A stretch of DNA of 21,250 nucleotides from contig JALRDW010000153.1 in assembly GCA_023262065.1 (NCBI GenBank), forward strand, positions 1 through 21,250, read 5' to 3'. The notes under the pieces were generated by a model that was not told the DNA's origin, did no database searches, and saw only the letters and a list, made by a program, of their open reading frames with translations. The DNA comes from Acidimicrobiia bacterium (GTDB lineage: Bacteria; Actinomycetota; Acidimicrobiia; IMCC26256). Within the stretch, counting starts at the first letter, position 1; every line of letters starts with the position of its first letter. This document shows, one piece after another, positions 15,501-21,250 of this stretch. A program made the translations under genes and the position numbers.

Positions 15501-15506
15501 ACCCTA
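15501..15506 (-). promoter_or_regulatory. -10-like TAGGGT box, leaderless xth start
   Basis: On the minus strand TAGGGT lies 8 nt upstream of the xth ATG (15492), inside the 18-bp gap after the preceding stop codon. There is no ribosome binding site, which supports a leaderless xth transcript. Confidence 0.5.
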
Positions 15507-15510
15507 CCGG

Positions 15511-16908
15511 TCAGTCGGACGCCGTCGCGTAGTCGGGGTTCGACGCGGCGAGCTTGATCCGCACCGTCTCGCGCACCGCGGTGACGGTGGCCCCGTCGCT
15601 CGCCGCGCCCTCACGGATCGAGGTTGCGAGGTCATCGATGAGGGTTGCGACGGGTGCGTCGTGGCCGAGCAGATCGGCGAGGCGGGCCCGGACGACGGCG
15701 CTCGCGTCCGGTCCGATCGCGAGTTCGCGCTCGACCATGCCGAGCACGTTCGCCGCGACCCGGGCGTGGAACGCGACCCGGCCGTCGGTGGCGCCCATGA
15801 CGTCGCGCTCGAGGTACTCACGCACCGCGGCGACCAGCCCGGCGGCGGTCGGCACGTCATGGGCCGTCTCGGCCGGCGCGGCCGTCACCGTCCACGCCGG
15901 ATCGGGACCGGGATCGGGACCGACGACGAGGTCGAGGAGATCCCACTCGGTCTCGGCCACCCGCCGCCCGAGCGCCGCGTTCTCCACCGACCGCACGAAC
16001 CCGTGCTCGTGGGCGGCGCACTGCATCTGGCAGATGACGCCCCACTTGAGGGTGCCGAACACCTCCCAGTACCGCACGTGCGCGGGTTCGACCGGGTCCC
16101 CGCCGGCCGCGACGTACGCCTCGATGAGCGCGTCGAGGTCGCCGAACCCGCCGACCCGGCGGTCGTCGACCCCGAAGCGCCACGAACGCACGCAGACCCA
16201 ACCGAGGTCCTCGATCGGATCGCCGAGGTGGGACAGCTCCCAGTCGAGCACCGCTCGCAGGCCCTCGGGGCCCACGATGAAGTTGCCGTTGCGGAAGTCG
16301 CCGTGCACGAGGCGTGCCCCGCTCGCCGGGAGCGCCGGCGCGTGGTCGGTGAGCCAGCGCAGTGCGAGTTCGAACGCGGGGTGCGGCGCGCCGAACCCGT
16401 CGATGAGTGCCCGGTACTGCGCGATCTGGGCGGGTGCGTCGAGGAGGTCGAGCGGGGGCAGCGTGGCGAGCGGGGTCGCGTGGATGCGGGCGAGGGCCTC
16501 GCCGCACTGGGCGGTGAGGTGGCCCCGGGCGGTTGCGTACTCGTCGTCGCGCAGGATGCGTCGGGCGATCGTCTCGCCCTCGATGCGGTCCATCACGAAC
16601 CCGGTCCCGAGGTCGTCGGTCGGTTCGAGGAGGAACCGCACGGTGGGTACGGCCACCCCGGCCGCGCCGACCGCACCCAGCAGGTCGAACTCGGCCTCGC
16701 GTCCGACCTGGCCGATGTGGGCCCCCGGATCTCGACGCAGCACGAGTGCGTGGCGCGAGCCGTCGGTCGCGCAGGCGTCGAACGACCAGGTCTCGCGCGA
16801 TGCGCCGCCGGAGAGCCGGCGCAACCCCTCGATCGTGACCGGGGTCCCGAGCCCTCGAGTCGCGGCGACGGCGAGCGCGTCGGCCTCGATCGTGCGCCGA
16901 CGACTCAC
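15511..16908 (-). CDS. APH-family phosphotransferase fused to a DUF6285-like C-terminal domain
   Basis: A 465-residue two-part protein. Residues 1-330 are an APH-fold kinase: LSGGASRETWSF nucleotide loop (32-43), LVLRRDPG strand, GFVMDRIEGETI hinge, catalytic HGDFRNGN (H202, D204, N209), and LDWELSHLGDP with Asp222. Residues about 352-460 form an extra helical domain: TAAGLVAAVREYLERDV, GRVAFHARVAANVLGMVERELAIGP and a final VRETVRIKLAASNPDY. It resembles DUF6285, usually a separate small protein encoded next to such kinases. Function is inferred to be phosphorylation of an acyl-CoA or hydroxyacid, with the C-domain as a partner subunit fused in. The GTG start at 16908 overlaps the upstream stop as GTGA, so translation is coupled to the CrtC/AttH-like gene. 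Confidence 0.83.
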   Translation of the reverse strand: MSRRRTIEADALAVAATRGLGTPVTIEGLRRLSGGASRETWSFDACATDGSRHALVLRRDPGAHIGQVGREAEFDLLGAVGAAGVAVPTVRFLLEPTDDLGTGFVMDRIEGETIARRILRDDEYATARGHLTAQCGEALARIHATPLATLPPLDLLDAPAQIAQYRALIDGFGAPHPAFELALRWLTDHAPALPASGARLVHGDFRNGNFIVGPEGLRAVLDWELSHLGDPIEDLGWVCVRSWRFGVDDRRVGGFGDLDALIEAYVAAGGDPVEPAHVRYWEVFGTLKWGVICQMQCAAHEHGFVRSVENAALGRRVAETEWDLLDLVVGPDPGPDPAWTVTAAPAETAHDVPTAAGLVAAVREYLERDVMGATDGRVAFHARVAANVLGMVERELAIGPDASAVVRARLADLLGHDAPVATLIDDLATSIREGAASDGATVTAVRETVRIKLAASNPDYATASD

Positions 16909-17918
16909 GCGTCGGCGCCCACCGGCCGACCGTCGACGATCTGGTCGAGGTACTCCGAGAGGCCGTAACCGGTGCGGCCGTTCCACTCCCAGCGGGTCAT
17001 GCCCTCGCTGATGCGGGTCACGAGCTGATCGCCGTCGGGCGTCGTGCGTCGGTTGCGCAGCGGGACCATGGTCATGACGTCACCGGTGATGAGGTGCTCC
17101 TTGCCGCCGGCCCGGACCCTCGCGGTGATGCGCTGGTGGTAGGTGTCCTCGCCGGCCCACTCGGTGTCCACCTCGCAGTGGTCGATGTGGGTGTACGCGC
17201 CGTCCTCGAACACGACCCCGCCCATCCGCACCCGGCCGTCCTGGGACACGATGCGCGAGACCATGAAGCCCGCGTCGTCACCGAAGTTCATCGTGAGCCA
17301 GCGGTAGTACCAGGGCGCCTGCCAGTAGCGGGGGCCCCAGGAGTGGTCGCGCAGGCCGTAGCCGTCGATGGCCCAGGCCTCTTCGCCGACCCGGATCGTG
17401 CCGCGGGCCCCCACGTGCTGCTCGTAGTGGCCGCGGGCGAAACCTCCGGAGAGGTCCTCGGTGAGGGGGGAGCCGTCGTCGTTGACCGGTTCGCCGCCCA
17501 TCATGGGCGAGACGCCGTAGTAGTCGAGGTGGGCTTCGACCTCGGTCCACGGGCTCTCGGTGAAGGCGCGACGCGGGTTCGCCATCACGAGGGGGTCGTC
17601 GAGGATCACCGCACGGCCCGAGTAGGTGACGGTCTGCGCCGCGAACGGCTCGACGACCTCGAAGCGCATGCCGCCCGCGTCGAACGCGTCGTTGTGTTCG
17701 ATCTTCGGCCGGTCGAACATGAACGCGACCCGGCCGTCCGGGAGGTACAGACAGGTGGTCATCTCCGCGTAGCCCTCGTTGGCGCGGTTCCCGAGCCGGA
17801 AGAACCCGCCCATCGACACCGCAGGGTCGTACACGTTGAAGTACATGCTCTCGTTGAAGTTCGAGGCCTCCTCGAGGGAGTGCATGTACTCGTCGGCCGG
17901 GTCCAGTCGGATGCGCAT
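16905..17918 (-). CDS. lipocalin-like CrtC/AttH-type protein (DUF7064/7065-like), function unknown
   Basis: A 337-residue beta-rich protein with no signal peptide or membrane segment. Strand patterns such as SMYFNVYDPAVSMGGFFRLGNR (24-45) and YLPDGRVAFMFDRPKI (58-73) are followed by the hallmark GYGLRDHSWGPRYWQ (186-200) and FMVSRIVSQDGRVRMGGVVFEDG. The RDHSWGPR motif marks the two-lobed lipocalin fold of hydroxyneurosporene dehydratase (CrtC) and AttH-like proteins. Actinobacterial members of unknown function are often encoded beside APH kinases, as here. A role with lipid-like or isoprenoid-like ligands is possible but not shown. ATG 17918 is chosen since GTGAGG lies 9 nt upstream; ATG 17927 would add MRP. 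Its TGA overlaps the kinase GTG, indicating an operon. Confidence 0.72.
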   Translation of the reverse strand: MRIRLDPADEYMHSLEEASNFNESMYFNVYDPAVSMGGFFRLGNRANEGYAEMTTCLYLPDGRVAFMFDRPKIEHNDAFDAGGMRFEVVEPFAAQTVTYSGRAVILDDPLVMANPRRAFTESPWTEVEAHLDYYGVSPMMGGEPVNDDGSPLTEDLSGGFARGHYEQHVGARGTIRVGEEAWAIDGYGLRDHSWGPRYWQAPWYYRWLTMNFGDDAGFMVSRIVSQDGRVRMGGVVFEDGAYTHIDHCEVDTEWAGEDTYHQRITARVRAGGKEHLITGDVMTMVPLRNRRTTPDGDQLVTRISEGMTRWEWNGRTGYGLSEYLDQIVDGRPVGADA

Positions 17919-17978
17919 GGGCCGCATCCTCACGCCTGCTTGACGCCGCTCGCAAGCGGGTGGTGGGCTGTCGGCCCC
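17919..17978. promoter_or_regulatory. divergent 60-bp promoter gap with hairpin
   Basis: This gap lies between the CrtC/AttH-like gene (minus) and the SMP-30 gene (plus). CCGCT-CGCA-AGCGG (17946-17959) forms a 5-bp dyad at its centre. A TTGACG (17940-17945) could be a plus-strand -35 element, but I find no convincing -10 at 17 bp. The dyad is placed where one regulator could control both directions. Confidence 0.3.
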
Positions 17979-18896
17979 ATGGCCGCAGAACCGACCCTCA
18001 TCGCCTCCGGACTCGGGTTCCCCGAGGGCCCCGTGTGGATGCCCGACGGCACCCTGCTGTGCGTCGAGCTCCAGAACCGGCGGGTCGACCGGATCCACCC
18101 CGACGGTCGGATCGAGGTCGTCGCGGAACCCGGTGGCAGCCCGAACGGCCTCGCCATCGGGCCCGACGGTGCGGCCTACGTCTGCAACAGTGGCGGGTGG
18201 GCCTTCCACGAGATCATGGGCGTGACGGTCACCGACATGCTCCAGCCCGACGACTACTCGGGCGGCCGCATCGAGCGCGTGGACCTCGACACCGGTGAGG
18301 TGACCGTCCTCTACACGGACTGCGACGGGAACCCGCTCATGGGTCCGAACGACCTCGTGTTCGACGCCACCGGGAACCTGTGGTTCACCGACCACGGCAA
18401 GATCCGGGCCCGCGAGCGCGACCACGGCGGCGTCTACTACGCGACCCCCGACGGTTCCGCGATCACCGAGGTGATCTACCCGCTCGAGTCGCCGAACGGC
18501 ATCGGCCTCTCGCCCGACGGTTCGATGCTCTACGTCGCCGAGACCCACACCGGGCGCGTCATCCAGTGGCCGGTCGAGGGGCCCGGCGTGGTCGGCCGAC
18601 CCGGGCTCATCGGGCACCGCGGCGAGGTCCTCGCCGGACTGCCCGGGATGCAGCTGCTCGACTCCCTCGCGGTGGACTCGGAGGGGTACGTCGTGGTCGG
18701 TACGCTCGTGAACGGCGGGCTCACCGTGATCGCGCCGGACGGTTCGAGCGTCGAGCACGTGCCGCTGCCCGACCTCCTCGTCACGAACGTCTGCTTCGGC
18801 GGGGACGACCTGCGCACCGCATACGTCACCTGCTCGGGCACCGGCACGATCCATGCGATCGACTGGCCACGGCCGGGGCTGCGGCTCAACTTCTGA
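17979..18896 (+). CDS. SMP-30/gluconolactonase-family lactonase-like protein
   Basis: A 305-residue six-bladed beta-propeller of the SMP-30/gluconolactonase/LRE family. The divalent-metal site can be read off: E16 in FPEGPVW, N124 in GPNDLVFD, N173 in SPNGIGLSPDG, and D228 in LLDSLAVD. Blade repeats with a P/GDG turn recur throughout (MPDG, HPDG, GPDG, TPDG, SPDG, APDG). It has no signal peptide, so it is cytoplasmic. Family members hydrolyse lactones or related esters; the substrate is unknown. ATG 17979 has no good ribosome binding site; the frame open upstream is antisense of the neighbouring gene. The racemase gene follows 71 bp downstream. A role in opening lactones that yield hydroxyacids would fit the kinase/dehydrogenase genes nearby, but that is inference. 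Confidence 0.87.
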   Translation: MAAEPTLIASGLGFPEGPVWMPDGTLLCVELQNRRVDRIHPDGRIEVVAEPGGSPNGLAIGPDGAAYVCNSGGWAFHEIMGVTVTDMLQPDDYSGGRIERVDLDTGEVTVLYTDCDGNPLMGPNDLVFDATGNLWFTDHGKIRARERDHGGVYYATPDGSAITEVIYPLESPNGIGLSPDGSMLYVAETHTGRVIQWPVEGPGVVGRPGLIGHRGEVLAGLPGMQLLDSLAVDSEGYVVVGTLVNGGLTVIAPDGSSVEHVPLPDLLVTNVCFGGDDLRTAYVTCSGTGTIHAIDWPRPGLRLNF

Positions 18897-18914
18897 CCCC
18901 GTCGGATCCGGGCC

Positions 18915-18920
18915 TAGGGT
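18915..18920 (+). promoter_or_regulatory. -10-like TAGGGT box of the racemase gene
   Basis: TAGGGT lies 47 nt upstream of the GTG at 18968, in the context GGCCTAGGGT. It is very like the boxes before the kinase (13670) and xth (15501) genes. Here a leader with a hairpin and a strong GGAGGAG ribosome binding site follows. Confidence 0.4.
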
Positions 18921-18930
18921 TCGATCCCTC

Positions 18931-18944
18931 GGGGCGGTCGCCCC
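18931..18944 (+). terminator. GGGGCG/CGCCCC hairpin before the racemase gene
   Basis: GGGGCG (18931-18936) and CGCCCC (18939-18944) form a dyad with a 2-nt gap (a 5-bp stem with a GGTC loop as RNA). It may end the SMP-30 transcript or sit in the 5' leader of the racemase mRNA, since it lies downstream of the TAGGGT box. Confidence 0.35.
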
Positions 18945-18967
18945 GTCGAGCACGGAGGAGTGGGTAC

Positions 18968-20104
18968 GTGGCCGGACCGCTGAGTGGAGTGCGCATCGTC
19001 GAGTTGGCCGGCATCGGGCCGGGTCCGTTCGCGGCGATGATGCTCTCGGACATGGGTGCGGACATCATCCGCGTCGAGCGTGCCCAGTCGGTGCGTGACG
19101 AGATCCCCGACCACCCGCCGTTCGACCTGCTCAACCGCGGGCGGCGCTCGATCGGGGTGGACCTCAAGCACCCCGAGGGCATCGCGACCGTCATGCGACT
19201 CGTCGAGGGGGCCGACGCGCTCATCGAGGGGTTCCGGCCCGGGGTCACCGAGCGACTCGGGCTCGGGCCGGACGACTGCCTGGCCCGCAACCCGCGACTC
19301 GTCTACGGCCGGATGACCGGGTGGGGTCAGGACGGGCCCTACGCCCAGGCGGCCGGTCACGACATCAACTACATCGCGCTCGCGGGTGCGCTCGCCCACA
19401 TGGGGCGGCGGGGCGAGAAGCCGACCCCGCCCATCAACCTCGTGGGCGACTTCGGGGGTGGCGGCATGCTCATGGCCTTCGGGGTCGCCTGTGGCCTGCT
19501 CGAGGCTGCGCGCAGTGGCGAGGGTCAGGTGATCGACGCCGCCATGGTCGACGGCTCGGCCGTGCTCATGGCGATGTTCCACGCGTGGCCGGGTTGGGGC
19601 GAGCGGGGGACGAACCTGCTCGACACGGGAGCACCCTTCTACGACACCTACGAGTGCAAGGACGGGAACTTCATCTCCCTCGGCTCGCTCGAGCCGCAGT
19701 TCTACGCCGAGCTCGTCGCCCGCCTCGGCCTCGGTGATGAGTTCGACCTCACGAGGCAGATGGACCCGAGCACCTACGACGCGCAGCGCGAGCGGCTCAC
19801 CGCCCTGTTCCTGACCCGCACCCGGGACGAGTGGAACGAGATCCTCGAGTACTCCGACGCGTGCTACGCGCCCGTCCTCTCCATGCAGGAGGCCGCCGCG
19901 CACCCGCACATGGTCGCCCGCGGCACGTTCATCGAGGAGTTCGGGGTGCGCCAGCCCGCTCCGGCCCCGCGCTTCAGCCGCACGCCCGGCGCGATCCAGG
20001 GCGCACCGGCCTGGCCGGGCCAGCACACCGATGCGGCGCTCGCCGACTGGGGGTTCTCGGACGAGGAACTGGCGCGCCTGCGCGCCGCGGGGGCGATCCG
20101 CTGA
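18968..20104 (+). CDS. mcr: alpha-methylacyl-CoA racemase
   Basis: A complete 378-residue member of the family III CoA-transferase superfamily that reads as the AMACR/Mcr racemase rather than a transferase. The catalytic triad of the racemase is intact: H131 in AGHDINYIALAG, D190 in GQVIDAAMVDG, and E242 in LEPQFYAEL. The segments NLVGDFGGGGM, APFYDTYECKDGNFISLGS and SDACYAPVLSMQEAAAHPHMVARGTFI follow the mammalian and mycobacterial enzymes closely. It interconverts (2R)- and (2S)-2-methylacyl-CoA so that branched-chain fatty acids or sterol side chains can enter beta-oxidation. The GTG start at 18968 is fixed by GGAGGAG seven bases upstream and by the family N-terminus GPLSGVRIVELAGIGPGPF. 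It is convergent with the ferric-reductase-like gene, 10 bp apart. Confidence 0.92.
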   Translation: MAGPLSGVRIVELAGIGPGPFAAMMLSDMGADIIRVERAQSVRDEIPDHPPFDLLNRGRRSIGVDLKHPEGIATVMRLVEGADALIEGFRPGVTERLGLGPDDCLARNPRLVYGRMTGWGQDGPYAQAAGHDINYIALAGALAHMGRRGEKPTPPINLVGDFGGGGMLMAFGVACGLLEAARSGEGQVIDAAMVDGSAVLMAMFHAWPGWGERGTNLLDTGAPFYDTYECKDGNFISLGSLEPQFYAELVARLGLGDEFDLTRQMDPSTYDAQRERLTALFLTRTRDEWNEILEYSDACYAPVLSMQEAAAHPHMVARGTFIEEFGVRQPAPAPRFSRTPGAIQGAPAWPGQHTDAALADWGFSDEELARLRAAGAIR

Positions 20105-20114
20105 CGCGGCCCCC

Positions 20115-21086
20115 TCAGGCCTGACGCGCGGCGCGCGCCCGGGCCCGGGCGATCATCTCGGCCCGCGTGAGGTCGACCGCCGGGGTCGGCGCGCTCCTCG
20201 CACCCTCGGCGCGGGCGGGGTCCGGCGTCGGTGCGATCGGCCCCCGGGGTTCGATGCCGAGGTCGGCGGCCCGCCGTTCCATCTCGATCGCGGCGGCGGC
20301 CCGTGCCCGGTCGACCACGTCGTCGTCGTCGACCGGTGATCGGTCGAGCACCTCGCGCGCGGCTGCCGTGCGGGTCCGGGCGATGAGGTCCTCACGGGCC
20401 GGGGCCGGGGCCGGGTCGACGGCGGCCGTGGGCGCGGCGACCTCGGCGGGGCCGGCGGCGGCGCGCGCCCGGGCCCGGGCGATCTTCTCCGCTCGGTTCG
20501 CGGCCACCGCGGTCGGCGTGGGGACCCCGGTGGTGGCTCCGGTGGCGGCCGGCGCCTCGCCGGGTCGAGGAGCGACGGCGGGGGTGCGGGCCGGGCGCGG
20601 GCTGAGGACCCGGCCGATGGTGAGCGCGGAGATGACGATGGTCGTACCGATGACCGTGTACGCGAAGGCGGGCGTGTAGGCGTCGGTCCCCGCCGTGATG
20701 AAGTGCGCGGTGGCCACCGCCCACAGCGGGTACGACAGGAAGTGGAGTGCCCGCCACGCCTTGAGCGGCAGGCGCTTCTTGGCGAGCGAGGTGCCCTGCA
20801 CCGCGAGGAGCAGGTACAGGCCGACCACGCCCCAGGCCACGGGACCGGGCTTCCACGGGGTGTGCATGGGGATGAGGATGTCGGCGAGCGAGAAGCGCGC
20901 GTAGCCGTCGAGCATGAGGCTGCCGACGTGCACGCCGACGAGGATCGTCGCGAGCGCCGCGAAGTGGCGGTGGAGGTCGAGCATCCACGCGGGCTTCGGG
21001 AACCGGCCGAGGAGGCGCGTCGTGAGGGACAGGCCCCAGATCACCGACAGGGTGAGCACGGCCCACGCCACGATGCCCGTGGCGCG
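20115..21086 (-). CDS. ferric-reductase-like transmembrane protein with long Ala/Arg-rich tail, N-terminus lost
   Basis: A membrane protein of the ferric reductase-like transmembrane family, missing its first residues. The N-terminal helix GIVAWAVLTLSVIWGLSL is followed by LDLHRHFAALATILVGVHVG (probable haem His pair), AWGVVGLYLLLAVQG, ALHFLSYPLWAVATAHFITAG (second His pair) and TVIGTTIVISALTIG, so about five membrane helices remain. A tail of about 150 residues follows, rich in Ala, Arg and Pro, with repeats AEKIARARARAA, EDLIARTRTAAA and AEMIARARARAA. The family passes electrons through haem across the membrane. Family proteins have several residues before RATGIVAW; here the frame meets a stop at 21101-21099 inside foreign sequence. 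GTG 21071 would allow a start but only by cutting into the conserved helix, so it is best treated as 5'-truncated at the junction. Confidence 0.75.
   Translation of the reverse strand, partial: RATGIVAWAVLTLSVIWGLSLTTRLLGRFPKPAWMLDLHRHFAALATILVGVHVGSLMLDGYARFSLADILIPMHTPWKPGPVAWGVVGLYLLLAVQGTSLAKKRLPLKAWRALHFLSYPLWAVATAHFITAGTDAYTPAFAYTVIGTTIVISALTIGRVLSPRPARTPAVAPRPGEAPAATGATTGVPTPTAVAANRAEKIARARARAAAGPAEVAAPTAAVDPAPAPAREDLIARTRTAAAREVLDRSPVDDDDVVDRARAAAAIEMERRAADLGIEPRGPIAPTPDPARAEGARSAPTPAVDLTRAEMIARARARAARQA
20128..20154. repeat. 27-bp direct repeat, copy 1 (tail of ferric-reductase-like gene)
   Basis: Bases 20128-20154 recur exactly at 20458-20484, 330 bp away. Read on the minus strand both encode the IARARARAA motif of the cytoplasmic tail. 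The repeat contains CCCGGGCCCGGG, which is itself palindromic. It suggests that the tail grew by internal duplication. Confidence 0.7.
20458..20484. repeat. 27-bp direct repeat, copy 2
   Basis: This is the second exact copy of the repeat at 20128-20154, in the same reading frame and orientation, and encodes the KIARARARAA part of the tail. Confidence 0.7.
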
Positions 21087-21088
21087 CG
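21079..21088. other. probable chimeric junction with short shared sequence
   Basis: GTGGCGCGCG at this site fits both sides: read on the minus strand it finishes the ferric reductase ARATG region, and on the plus strand it encodes VAR of a PurK-like VARGRDG motif. To the left the sequence is very GC-rich actinobacterial DNA. To the right it drops to about 64 % GC by hand count and uses codons such as TTT, ATT, AAT, TAT and TTG that the neighbours avoid. This suggests a join made at about 10 bp of microhomology. Confidence 0.65.
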
Positions 21089-21250
21089 GTCGCGATGGTC
21101 AGTGCGTGCATTTGCCGGTGCAGCGCAATCTCCACCGTCAGGGCATTCTGGCGGTGACCGAAGTCTTTGACGGCCACCTCGACCTCGCACTGACCACGCA
21201 GGCCCTGGACGCCGCCCGCAAGGTTGCCGATGGTTTGAACTATGTGGGCG
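21079..21250 (+). CDS. purK: N5-carboxyaminoimidazole ribonucleotide synthase (PurK) fragment
   Basis: A 57-codon internal piece of an ATP-grasp enzyme, open through the window end and cut at its 5' side by the junction. It reads VARGRDGQCVHLPVQRNL, then HRQGILAVTEVF, then an amphipathic helix with ALDAARKVADGLNYVG. The order of a VAR-x-x-DG strand, an HLPVQRNLHR loop with GILAVTEV and a helix ending in Y-V-G matches the central part of PurK, which carboxylates 5-aminoimidazole ribonucleotide at the cost of ATP in purine synthesis. The wording looks like betaproteobacterial PurK (Burkholderiales in particular), an impression that needs a database search. No start codon, ribosome binding site or partner purE is visible. 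It is unlikely to belong to the same genome as the rest of the window. Confidence 0.7.
   Translation, partial: MARGRDGQCVHLPVQRNLHRQGILAVTEVFDGHLDLALTTQALDAARKVADGLNYVG

Noticed and set aside
13684..16908. Aminoglycoside resistance kinases
   Set aside because: Both APH-fold proteins have the LRR(P/D) strand and DWE-x-GDP loop of acyl-CoA-type kinases and sit among acyl-CoA metabolism genes.
17094..17978. N-terminal extension of the SMP-30 gene on the plus strand
   Set aside because: The open frame upstream of ATG 17979 is antisense to the well-supported CrtC/AttH-like gene and has no domain; the beta-propeller begins at 17979.
18968..20104. Family III CoA-transferase (formyl-CoA or carnitine CoA-transferase type)
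   Set aside because: The His131/Asp190/Glu242 set and surrounding segments match alpha-methylacyl-CoA racemase much better than the transferases.
21079..21250. purK as a native or horizontally acquired gene of this organism
   Set aside because: It has no start, no purE neighbour, and begins exactly where another gene is truncated; a chimeric join explains both.
1..21250. CRISPR arrays, insertion sequences, prophage genes, tRNA or rRNA genes
   Set aside because: No regularly spaced repeats, transposase or integrase motifs, terminal inverted repeats flanking genes, or structured RNA sequences were seen.

Overview
The window is a dense, very GC-rich (roughly 70 %) stretch of chromosome from an actinobacterium. 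The gene mix fits an environmental high-GC lineage such as Acidimicrobiia: luciferase-like flavin/F420 oxidoreductases, ACAD10/11-type acyl-CoA dehydrogenase, aminoglycoside-phosphotransferase-like (APH) acyl-CoA kinases, EtfBA, a geranylgeranyl-reductase-family flavoprotein, GTG starts and leaderless-looking genes. The lineage is inference. There are no RNA genes, insertion sequences, CRISPR arrays or prophage genes. Almost every base is coding and no gap exceeds 180 bp.

Layout. Positions 1-396 hold the 3' end of a luciferase-like oxidoreductase. It converges on an alpha/beta hydrolase (434-1294, minus), whose start lies 9 bp from a divergent SnoaL-like gene (1304-1759). Then comes a long minus-strand block, read from 9309 down to 1770: an ACAD10/11-type dehydrogenase, a serine beta-lactamase-like hydrolase, a putative 2-oxoglutarate dioxygenase-like protein, two tandem paralogous PAS-LuxR regulators (about 500 aa each, three PAS-like regions plus a C-terminal HTH), and a second luciferase-like oxidoreductase. 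A zinc alcohol dehydrogenase (9412-10461, plus) diverges from the dehydrogenase and converges on the geranylgeranyl-reductase-family gene (10480-11697, minus), which is divergent from etfB-etfA (11825-13580). An APH-like kinase (13684-14709) converges on a three-gene minus-strand set: CrtC/AttH-like lipocalin protein, APH kinase fused to a DUF6285-like C-terminus, and exonuclease III (17918 down to 14716). An SMP-30/gluconolactonase and an alpha-methylacyl-CoA racemase follow on the plus strand (17979-20104). Last is a ferric-reductase-like membrane protein (20115-about 21086, minus) that lacks its N-terminus.

How the genes may work together. Most fit acyl-CoA catabolism. The ACAD10/11-like dehydrogenase, two APH kinases (one fused to DUF6285) and the electron acceptor EtfBA resemble the parts of the 4-hydroxyacyl-CoA phosphorylation/dehydration route (bacterial Lva, mammalian ACAD10/11). 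The lactonase-like SMP-30 protein could feed it, and the racemase points to 2-methyl-branched acyl-CoAs. This is a pathway hypothesis; the genes lie in several transcription units.

The right end is not native. From about 21079 the sequence becomes an in-frame fragment of purK with proteobacterial-looking protein sequence and codon use. It starts where the ferric reductase loses its N-terminus, which points to an assembly or library chimera at a short shared sequence.

The least explained features are the paired triple-PAS LuxR regulators with their palindromes (including a 15-bp-arm inverted repeat inside one gene), the kinase-DUF6285 fusion, and a recurrent TAGNNT box just upstream of start codons that suggests leaderless promoters.
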